DNA of 17,043 nt, from NCBI GenBank assembly GCA_937920115.1, contig CALGVF010000321.1, positions 1-17,043 on the forward strand. The letters are read 5' to 3'. The notes under the pieces were generated by a model, which searched no databases, had not been told where the DNA came from, and saw only the letters and a list, made by a program, of their open reading frames with translations. Shown here one piece after another: positions 1 to 4,973 of this stretch; within the stretch, counting starts at the first letter, position 1; the number at the start of each line of letters is the position of its first letter. The DNA comes from an uncultured Clostridia bacterium (lineage in GTDB: Bacteria; Bacillota; Clostridia; Christensenellales; Borkfalkiaceae). Both the position numbers and the translations under genes were made by a program.

Positions 1-351
1 GAACGAGAATTTGCCAAAAAGCACGGAAATAGCGGCGTTTTGGCAAGGTTTGTATTATTTTTGTCTGGCATGCCATATCACGACTATGCGAACAAGTCAA
101 AGCAATTCTATCTCGACAATCACCGCGATTTGTATAATAAACGAACGGCGTTACACAAAGAATTTAAAAAAGCATTTTCGGCAAGCGATAATTATTATTG
201 CAAAGCGAACAGGTACAATTATTTAGGACTTCTCTACTCAGATATATCGAGCGATTTCGATTACAATAAAAGCATAGAATTCGCCGAAAGATTTATAGAA
301 AATACTTACAAAACAAGCGTAAACATTATCCAAACCGTTTTAAACCCGTAA
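1..351 (+). CDS. C-terminal end of an unrecognised protein (5' truncated by window edge)
   Basis: The reading frame is open from the first base and ends at a TAA at 349-351, so this is the last 116 codons of a gene that begins outside the window. An internal TTG at 40 could be read as a start, but it has no ribosome-binding site and the frame continues upstream, so I treat it as internal. The visible part is rich in Tyr, Asn, Lys and Asp, looks helical and soluble, and contains no motif I recognise. Its A/T-rich codon use differs from the more GC-rich genes to its right, which could mean a transferred or accessory gene, but the piece is too short to be sure. A function cannot be offered. It converges with the minus-strand operon, separated by 433 bases. 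Confidence 0.6.
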   Translation, partial: EREFAKKHGNSGVLARFVLFLSGMPYHDYANKSKQFYLDNHRDLYNKRTALHKEFKKAFSASDNYYCKANRYNYLGLLYSDISSDFDYNKSIEFAERFIENTYKTSVNIIQTVLNP

Positions 352-400
352 AACGACGATTTGTCCCATAAAACACAAGGGGTATAAAAACACAGAAAAC

Positions 401-422
401 GGGACGTCGAGGGCGCCGTCCC
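401..422. repeat. Short GC-rich palindromic repeat
   Basis: GGGACG (401-406) pairs with CGTCCC (417-422) around a 10-base loop. The sequence resembles short dispersed repeats I associate with intergenic regions of gut Clostridia; that is recollection, not a search. There is no T-run after it, so it is not a typical intrinsic terminator, though it could stabilise the 3' end of the upstream transcript. Confidence 0.45.
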
Positions 423-466
423 CTACGGCTGTAATTCAACTTGCCGCAAGTCAACTTCTATCCACC

Positions 467-606
467 CTTGCCTTCCCCTTTGGGGAAGGTGTCAACAAAG
501 TTGACGGAAGAGGTCTTATATCTCAGAGTTTTCGAGCATTGTCTTTCATTTGTTGTTGACCTCTATCGACGGCTACGCCGCCACTTTCCCCAGAGGGGAA
601 AGCAAG
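467..606. repeat. MITE-like element A, 140 bp with 25-bp terminal inverted repeats
   Basis: The left arm 467-491 and right arm 582-606 are reverse complements at 22 of 25 positions. Each arm is itself a hairpin: CCTTCCCC/GGGGAAGG (471-489, loop TTT) and CTTTCCCC/GGGGAAAG (584-602, loop AGA). Just inside the left arm is another hairpin, GTCAAC-AAA-GTTGAC (491-505), and before the right arm CGGC-TAC-GCCG. There is no transposase gene and I cannot see a clear target-site duplication. The GTTGACGGAA word inside the left arm also occurs twice in the region at 13942-14012, which links this element to element B. It could be a non-autonomous mobile element or a REP-like repeat. Confidence 0.6.
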
Positions 607-700
607 ACAATTAGTGGAGCAAGACTGTGTAGAGAATAAATCGAGACGAATAGAGAGAAAAACAAGATAAATAAACGGAAAGCAAGAATAGTTAGAAATG

Positions 701-769
701 TAAAATAAAAAAAGACTGCGTTTCTATCTTTTCGGATAAATTAACAGTCTTTCTTTTTTATTGTTTTTT
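701..769. terminator. Bidirectional intrinsic terminator
   Basis: AAAGACTG (711-718) pairs with CAGTCTTT (745-752), with a small inner stem TATC/GATA (725-728 with 735-738). On the plus strand the stem is followed by a T-rich tract (751-770). On the minus strand it is followed by the complement of the A-run at 701-712. It can therefore stop both the plus-strand gene at the left edge and the minus-strand operon that ends at 785. Confidence 0.75.
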
Positions 770-784
770 ACAGTCCGTTTTTTG

Positions 785-1609
785 TCATTCTTCGTCGGGG
801 GGCAGTAATTCCCATTCGTTTAAAACAGCGGAAAAGTAGGATTTGAAAAACGTTATTACTATTATTGTCGCTAATATTATCGAACTTATCAAAGTGTAGA
901 TTACGTTCCCCGTCGTCCAAAGTTCGCCGACTACAAAGCCGCTTTCAAGCAGAAATCCGCCGAGGTCAAATAACGCGTGTATCAGTATCGGAACGTATAC
1001 GCTTCCGCTTGCGAGAAGCGTTATCGAACATACGCAACCTATTAAAAACGAGTACCCGACTTGCAAAAATACCGACGGCGAAAAACCGCCTAAAAGGTTT
1101 AAAAGGTGCATCGCCCCGAATATCGCCGACGAGACTACCACCGACAGCGTAAGACCCTTTTTATTTTGCCCGAACTTTCTCACGAACAACGGCAAAAGCG
1201 TCGCCCGAAATATTGTCTCTTCTAAAATTCCTATCGATAAACAATATAATATATAAGGAAAAAGTCCGTCTATATGTTCGTTAAACGCCATATCGCCCGT
1301 AATAAACGGCACGAACGGCAAGTTGTTTACAGCCACTAAAAACGGGGCGATACATATCGCCACCCCCTTTATTCCGCCCGAAAAATTACGGAACATTTTT
1401 CCGTTACCGAACTGAAAAACAAGGTATACGGGCAAAATCGAACAGAGCGTTTTGAACGCGAACGCCAGATACCATTCGAGAATTTTCCCGCCGCCGAGCC
1501 ACGCCGCGACTTTTACGTAAGGCACCGACACCGCCCCTATTCCGTATAAGACGACGGTCGCTATCATTCCGACCGTATCTTTTTTCGCGCTCCTCCCGAG
1601 ATTAGTCAT
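785..1609 (-). CDS. CPBP family intramembrane glutamic endopeptidase (CAAX protease-like)
   Basis: This is a 274-residue multi-pass membrane protein of the CPBP/Abi family, relatives of Rce1. The three family motifs are present: EExxxR at E130-E131-R135, FxxxH at F164-H168, and HxxxD at H211-D215. By family knowledge these form a membrane-embedded glutamate/histidine active site that cleaves peptides within the bilayer. Bacterial members are variously linked to bacteriocin self-immunity or prenyl-protein processing, and the substrate here is unknown. I chose the ATG at 1609 because AAGG lies 8 bases upstream; a longer frame from 1636 has no such site. This ATG overlaps the end of the Nudix gene by 8 bases (ATGACTAA), which indicates translational coupling. 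Six to eight hydrophobic segments are visible, and the tail is acidic. It is the last gene of its operon. Confidence 0.88.
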   Translation of the reverse strand: MTNLGRSAKKDTVGMIATVVLYGIGAVSVPYVKVAAWLGGGKILEWYLAFAFKTLCSILPVYLVFQFGNGKMFRNFSGGIKGVAICIAPFLVAVNNLPFVPFITGDMAFNEHIDGLFPYILYCLSIGILEETIFRATLLPLFVRKFGQNKKGLTLSVVVSSAIFGAMHLLNLLGGFSPSVFLQVGYSFLIGCVCSITLLASGSVYVPILIHALFDLGGFLLESGFVVGELWTTGNVIYTLISSIILATIIVITFFKSYFSAVLNEWELLPPDEE

Positions 1610-2126
1610 TTTCAGCCTTGTACCAAAGCAGAGCAATAAGCGTTTTCGAGTCCTTGATTTCGCCGCTTTCTATCATTTCGTAAGCCTTTTTTAGGTCAAC
1701 CCAATTACATTCCACGTCCTCGGTGTCGTCGAAATGCGTTTCGCCCTTGCTCCACCCCTCGGCGTAAAATATTCCGATTACTTCGTTCGTATACCCCGGC
1801 GAGGGATAAATGTACGCTATTTTTTTAAGCGACGAAGCGATAAGCCCCGTCTCCTCCTCAAACTCGCGTTTCGCGGTGGTTTCGAAGTCCTCGCCCTTAT
1901 CTCTTTTCCCCGCGGGAATTTCCCATATCACTTCGCCGTACGGGTATCTGTACTGCCTTTCGAGCAGAACTTTGCCGTCTTTTACGGCGAGAACCGCCGC
2001 GCCGCCGCCGTGAGTGACGTATTCTCTTACGCCCTCGTTGCCGTTTTCGGCGAGTATTTTATCCACTTTCAGAGTAATAACTCTTCCCTCGTATATCTTT
2101 TCGCTGCTTAAAGTCGTTTCTTTCAT
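1602..2126 (-). CDS. nudF: Nudix hydrolase, ADP-ribose pyrophosphatase type
   Basis: This 174-residue protein carries a complete Nudix box at residues 73-95: G73, E79, then R87-E88-F89-E90-E91-E92-T93-G94-L95, fitting GX5EX7REUXEEXGU. The glutamates bind the divalent metal needed to split a nucleoside diphosphate linked to another moiety. About 15 residues after the box comes YPSPGYTNE; a proline at this distance is the known mark of ADP-ribose pyrophosphatases. The N-terminal KIYEGRVITLKVD stretch and the GGGAAVLAV strand also fit that subfamily. The likely reaction is ADP-ribose to AMP plus ribose-5-phosphate in the cytoplasm. Length is typical. Its ribosome-binding site (GAGG) lies within the final codons of the upstream gene, whose stop is 3 bases before this ATG, so the two are probably co-translated. 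Exact substrate is inferred. Confidence 0.92.
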   Translation of the reverse strand: MKETTLSSEKIYEGRVITLKVDKILAENGNEGVREYVTHGGGAAVLAVKDGKVLLERQYRYPYGEVIWEIPAGKRDKGEDFETTAKREFEEETGLIASSLKKIAYIYPSPGYTNEVIGIFYAEGWSKGETHFDDTEDVECNWVDLKKAYEMIESGEIKDSKTLIALLWYKAEND

Positions 2127-2129
2127 TGT

Positions 2130-2918
2130 CTACACCTCTTCGGATATGCCTTTCATTATCTCGTCGAGATTTATTTTCAGATTAAATTCCGACAACACAA
2201 AATATTTGAGAGCGGTATACGCGAGCGTGACCGTCTCGGCGTTTTTCTTTCTCAAAGCGTTTTCGAGCGAGAAAAGAATATAGTCGAGTTCTTCCTTTTT
2301 TTCGCGGTTACGTTTGAATATGCTACGCCCTTTGTAATACTTTTCCGCAACCTTTCTCGCCTTTTCGATAAACGGATATCCTTTCTTTTCGGGAGCCTTT
2401 TTAACCTCGGCTTTCGGGGTTTCCGATAGGCTTTCCGTCGGGTTTTTCGCCGCCTTTTCCCCGACTTCTTTTTCAGCCGATAACTCCTCGTTTGGGGCGT
2501 TAATCAACCTATCGGCGGCTCTTTCGGTCGCTAAGCCGAAAGGAATAATCACTTTCAGAACGAAAGCGGTATATCTCGCCTGCCCCGTTTCGTTCGCCCC
2601 GAAGTACTTTAAACAAAGACCGTCGAGCGACTCTTTGTTCATGTCTATTTCCATAAGCAAAAGGAAAACGAGAGCCAAGAGTTCGCTTTCTTTCGCGGGC
2701 ATTTTAACGCCGTTCCCGTCCTCGGGAAAACATACCGATTTAAAAGTGTAATAGTCGAACCCGTCGGTGACGTACTCGAAAAGTTCGTAGAGCATTTTCG
2801 AGTCGGTTATAACTTTAAGCAAATCGCTTATCTTTCTCTCCGCGAGAATGTATTTGCAGTTGACGAGTTCGTTGATTTTTTCTTTGAAATTTTCGAGTGA
2901 TTCTCTGTTTGTCGCCAT
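2130..2918 (-). CDS. Hypothetical protein, 262 residues, first gene of the Nudix-CPBP operon
   Basis: I do not recognise this protein. It appears soluble, with no signal peptide. The N-terminal half (about 1-138) and the C-terminal part (about 181-262) look helical. They are joined by a low-complexity, Glu/Lys/Ala/Pro-rich linker at about 140-180 that is likely disordered. The C-terminal part has a basic stretch (KGRSIFKRNREKKEEL, from about 197) followed by hydrophobic helices. The reading frame is intact and its codon use matches its neighbours, so it is very likely expressed. The ATG at 2918 has no obvious Shine-Dalgarno site; it follows a roughly 50-base leader from the promoter at 2975-3003. 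The tight linkage to nudF suggests a shared role, but this is not evidence of function. Confidence 0.75.
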   Translation of the reverse strand: MATNRESLENFKEKINELVNCKYILAERKISDLLKVITDSKMLYELFEYVTDGFDYYTFKSVCFPEDGNGVKMPAKESELLALVFLLLMEIDMNKESLDGLCLKYFGANETGQARYTAFVLKVIIPFGLATERAADRLINAPNEELSAEKEVGEKAAKNPTESLSETPKAEVKKAPEKKGYPFIEKARKVAEKYYKGRSIFKRNREKKEELDYILFSLENALRKKNAETVTLAYTALKYFVLSEFNLKINLDEIMKGISEEV

Positions 2919-2974
2919 ATTTTTTCGCTGTCGCCGTAAATTTTTTCGGCAGTCCGAGTTTTTATTTCAATGAA

Positions 2975-3003
2975 ATTATACCATAATAATAAAATTATGA
3001 CAA
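2975..3003 (-). promoter_or_regulatory. Sigma-A-type promoter of the minus-strand Nudix operon
   Basis: Read on the minus strand, TTGTCA (3003-2998) and a perfect TATAAT (2980-2975) are separated by exactly 17 bases. Transcription would start near 2968, giving a leader of about 50 bases before the first ATG at 2918. The -35 box has one mismatch to consensus. Confidence 0.8.
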
Positions 3004-3022
3004 TATATTTGTTGCAAAACTA

Positions 3023-3051
3023 TTGATTTTTTTTAAATTATCGGCTATAAT
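3023..3051 (+). promoter_or_regulatory. Sigma-A-type promoter of the HPr-like gene
   Basis: TTGATT (3023-3028), a 17-base spacer and a perfect TATAAT (3046-3051) precede the HPr-like gene. The leader contains a small hairpin, GGTCT/AGACC (3059-3073), that overlaps the expected transcription start, then the strong Shine-Dalgarno AAGGAGG (3079-3085). The promoter is back to back with the minus-strand promoter, with 19 bases between the two -35 boxes. Confidence 0.8.
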
Positions 3052-3094
3052 ATACGCAGGTCTTATATAGACCGCATGAAGGAGGAATAATAAT

Positions 3095-3322
3095 ATGAAA
3101 TCAGTTCGCATATCGCTTCAAATGGCAAGTCAGGTAAAGGCATTCGTGTCGGTTGTACAGAAGTACTCCTACGAAATAGATTTAAGAAGCGACAGATACG
3201 TCGTAGACGCTAAGTCCATTCTTGGAATATTCAGTCTCGACCTGTCGAAGCCCATCGTTGTCGAAATTCACTCGGACAACTGCGACGACCTTCTTAACGA
3301 ACTTAAACAGTTCGCCGCTTAA
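3095..3322 (+). CDS. HPr family protein lacking the active-site histidine
   Basis: The 75-residue protein has the size and pattern of HPr, the PTS phosphocarrier. VDAKSILGIFSLDL (37-50) matches the region around the regulatory Ser46 of Bacillus HPr, with Ser41 in its place. Aligning from that serine puts Met10 where HPr has His15, Ser12 where it has Arg17, and Gln13 where it has Pro18. The phosphotransfer motif is therefore absent and the protein cannot pass phosphate from EI to EII. Bacillus Crh is a known precedent: it has lost His15 but keeps Ser46 and acts in CcpA-dependent regulation. This protein might be similar, or its serine might no longer be used. Start choice is firm (AAGGAGG, 9-base spacing). 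It is the first gene of a plus-strand run, 58 bases before the DUF4364 gene. Confidence 0.82.
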   Translation: MKSVRISLQMASQVKAFVSVVQKYSYEIDLRSDRYVVDAKSILGIFSLDLSKPIVVEIHSDNCDDLLNELKQFAA

Positions 3323-3341
3323 TACGAAATTTTGTCGATAA

Positions 3342-3375
3342 CCTCTGTATACGCCGTTATCGGCAATCACAGAGG
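3342..3375 (+). promoter_or_regulatory. Hairpin that covers the Shine-Dalgarno site of the DUF4364 gene
   Basis: CCTCTGT (3342-3348) pairs perfectly with ACAGAGG (3369-3375). The AGAGG on the 3' side is the ribosome-binding site for the ATG at 3381. A nested GCCG-TTAT-CGGC hairpin (3353-3364) sits inside, separated by a small internal loop. There is no T-run after it, so it is not a terminator. It could lower or condition translation of the downstream gene, or act as an RNA-processing site. This is seen in the sequence; the regulatory role is inference. Confidence 0.55.
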
Positions 3376-3380
3376 ATAAA

Positions 3381-3917
3381 ATGAACGACATCGTACAAGT
3401 CAAGGGCGACGCATTCGTAAACAAGTTAATACTTTTGTTCGTCTTTGACAAGATGGAAGTGCCGCTTTCGGAAGATACGGTACTCGATATGTGTTGTTCG
3501 GCGAACGGGTGGATATCCTATATGGATTGCAAACCCTTATTGGTCACTTTAAAAGACCATTCGTTCATATATAACGCCGCGAGTCAGGGTACTCCGCTAT
3601 ACAGTATCACTCCCGACGGGAGAAACTGTCTCGCCGATTTCTACGTTAAAATCCCCTCTTCACTCAGAGAGGAAATTTCGTTGTTCGTAAAAAACAATCG
3701 GACGAAATACAAAAAGCGTCAGGAATGCGTGGCGGATTATTTTATGAACAAAGACGGCACGTATACCGTCTATTTAAAAATCGTTGAACCCTCTCAACCG
3801 CTTCTGGAACTGAAATTCGTCGTACCGAACAGGCAGACGGCGAAGAACATTTACAGAAAATGGGAAGAGAAGGCGGGCAATCTGTACGCCACGGTGTACG
3901 ATTGTCTCGTAGACTAA
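3381..3917 (+). CDS. DUF4364 family protein, predicted winged-helix
   Basis: The 178-residue sequence fits the DUF4364 family, found mainly in Clostridia. Typical features are the N-terminal helix ending LILLFVFDKMEVPLS, a middle helix with NGWISYMDCKPLL, and the wing-like PLYSITPDGRNCLADF (72-87), followed by KIPSSLREEI. The first 90 residues resemble a winged-helix DNA-binding fold; the remainder is a mixed strand/helix region of unknown role. No enzymatic motif is visible. It may be a transcriptional regulator, but this has not been shown as far as I know. It ends 13 bases before the TSCPD gene, so the two are surely co-transcribed. The start ATG has AGAGG at 5-base spacing, and this site is buried in a hairpin. 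Confidence 0.85.
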   Translation: MNDIVQVKGDAFVNKLILLFVFDKMEVPLSEDTVLDMCCSANGWISYMDCKPLLVTLKDHSFIYNAASQGTPLYSITPDGRNCLADFYVKIPSSLREEISLFVKNNRTKYKKRQECVADYFMNKDGTYTVYLKIVEPSQPLLELKFVVPNRQTAKNIYRKWEEKAGNLYATVYDCLVD

Positions 3918-3930
3918 CAGGAGGTACTCT

Positions 3931-4191
3931 ATGCAAACTTATCTTACGAAAGGCACGTGCAGCAGGCAGATTCTGTACGACGTAACGCCCGACGGGAAGG
4001 TTAAAAACGTAAAATTTATCGGAGGATGCAGCGGAAATCTTCAAGGCATCGCAAAACTTGTGGAAGACAGACCGATAGAAGAAGTAATCGCGACTTTAAA
4101 GGGCATCAAATGTCGTTCTAACACTTCCTGCCCCGACCAACTTGCGGTCGCTCTTGCGGAATACAAAGCGAAGCACCCCGAAATTCAATAA
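3931..4191 (+). CDS. TIGR03905 family TSCPD domain-containing protein
   Basis: This small protein of 86 residues has the family hallmark TSCPDQLA (65-72). It also has GGCSGN (31-36) and four cysteines (10, 33, 61, 67) that could bind a metal or be redox active. TSCPD domains are otherwise known from the C-terminus of some ribonucleotide reductases; the free-standing form is of unknown function. The length is normal for the stand-alone family, so this is not a fragment. The ATG follows a strong AGGAGG. It sits between the DUF4364 gene and an ABC transporter whose start lies 80 bases downstream beyond two hairpins, so co-transcription with the transporter is uncertain. Confidence 0.88.
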   Translation: MQTYLTKGTCSRQILYDVTPDGKVKNVKFIGGCSGNLQGIAKLVEDRPIEEVIATLKGIKCRSNTSCPDQLAVALAEYKAKHPEIQ

Positions 4192-4203
4192 AAACAAAAT
4201 TTT

Positions 4204-4256
4204 TCGCCAATCGGCGATCTATCGAGCCGCAACCCTGCAAAACTGTGTTGCGGCTC
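4204..4256 (+). other. Two hairpins between the TSCPD gene and the ABC ATPase
   Basis: A small hairpin TCGCC-AATC-GGCGA (4204-4217) is followed by a strong perfect 10-bp stem, GAGCCGCAAC (4224-4233) with GTTGCGGCTC (4247-4256), loop 13. The second stem ends only 15 bases before the ATPase ATG at 4272. There is no T-run, so it is not a standard terminator. It may be a weak terminator, an mRNA-stability element, or a translational element for the transporter genes. Confidence 0.55.
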
Positions 4257-4271
4257 TCTTCGATTAAAATT

Positions 4272-4973
4272 ATGGCATTTATTTCTTTACAGAACATTAC
4301 CAAAAAGTACGGCGAAAAGGACGCCGAAACAGTCGCGTTAAGCGGCGTCAATCTCAAAATAGATAAGGGCGAATTCGTCGTTATACTCGGTTCGAGCGGT
4401 GCCGGCAAATCGACTATGCTCAACATAATCGGCGGTATGGACGAAGCCACGAGCGGCAAATATTTCGTCAACGGCGTGGAAGTAACGGCTTTCAACTCGA
4501 AACAACTCGCCCTTTTCAGACGTAAAGAAGTCGGGTTCGTCTTTCAGTTCTACAATCTTATGCCTAACCTCACGGCAAAAGAAAACGTGCAACTTTCCAT
4601 TCACGGCGAGAAAGATTCCATAGACCCGTCCGAGGCGTTGAAACTCGTCGGACTCGAAAAACGCGAAAATAACTTCCCGTCGGGACTCAGCGGCGGCGAA
4701 CAACAGCGAGTTTCCATAGCGAGGGCAATCGCAAAACGCCCCTCTATACTTCTCTGCGACGAACCGACGGGTGCGCTCGACTCGAAAACGGGTAAAAGCG
4801 TACTGACCCTGCTCAAAAAAATCGCCGAAAACCGCGACCAGACGGTAATAATCGTCACGCACAACCAGAATATCGCCCTTTGCGCCCAGAGGGTAATAAG
4901 GCTTTCGGACGGCAAAATTATATCCGACGAGAGAAACGCAAACCCCAAGGAGACGGACGAAATAGAATGGTAA
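4272..4973 (+). CDS. ABC transporter ATP-binding protein (MacB/LolD/FtsE-like)
   Basis: All ABC ATPase motifs are present in the 233-residue protein: Walker A GSSGAGKST (40-48), Q-loop FQFYNLMP (91-98), signature LSGGEQQR (139-146), Walker B ILLCDEP (159-165), D-loop GALD (167-170), and H-loop His197. The Q-loop and LSGGEQQR form, and pairing with an FtsX-type permease, place it in the MacB/LolD group. By family knowledge these use ATP to drive mechanical movement of extracytoplasmic domains (lipoprotein or peptide export, sensing) rather than classical solute import. I chose the ATG at 4272 (MAFISLQNITKKYG); a frame extension from GTG at 4245 adds nine unlikely residues inside the hairpin. 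No clear Shine-Dalgarno is present at either start. Its end overlaps the permease start by 7 bases. Confidence 0.93.
   Translation: MAFISLQNITKKYGEKDAETVALSGVNLKIDKGEFVVILGSSGAGKSTMLNIIGGMDEATSGKYFVNGVEVTAFNSKQLALFRRKEVGFVFQFYNLMPNLTAKENVQLSIHGEKDSIDPSEALKLVGLEKRENNFPSGLSGGEQQRVSIARAIAKRPSILLCDEPTGALDSKTGKSVLTLLKKIAENRDQTVIIVTHNQNIALCAQRVIRLSDGKIISDERNANPKETDEIEW

Larger units (their letters stand above)
352..784. other. Intergenic region with palindromic repeats and a terminator
   Basis: There is no credible coding frame here. From left to right it holds a GC-rich hairpin (401-422), a short inverted repeat CTTG-CCG-CAAG (440-450), a 140-bp element bounded by inverted repeats (467-606), a purine-rich AT tract (607-700), and a two-way terminator (701-769). 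It lies between converging genes, so it needs no promoter, and I see none. Confidence 0.7.

Noticed and set aside
11..226. Short plus-strand frame of 71 codons overlapping the left-edge gene
   Set aside because: The other frame is open from the window edge and longer, and this one has no family match or ribosome-binding site.
1610..1636. N-terminal extension of the CPBP protein
   Set aside because: The extra nine codons lie inside the Nudix gene without a ribosome-binding site, while the ATG at 1609 has AAGG at good spacing.
3342..3375. Intrinsic terminator after the HPr-like gene
   Set aside because: The stem is followed by ATAAAATG and not by a T-run, and its 3' side is the ribosome-binding site of the next gene.
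3931..4191. Fragment of a ribonucleotide reductase
   Set aside because: The TSCPD motif also occurs there, but the 86-residue length, own AGGAGG site and intact ends fit the stand-alone TIGR03905 family.
4338..4862. Minus-strand open frame of 174 codons opposite the ABC ATPase
   Set aside because: The sense strand carries every ABC motif; the antisense translation has a compositional bias typical of a shadow frame.
4880..4966. N-terminal extension of the permease
   Set aside because: The frame is open, but it lies wholly within the ATPase gene, and a Shine-Dalgarno site and ATG at 4967 in an ATGGTAA overlap explain the real start.
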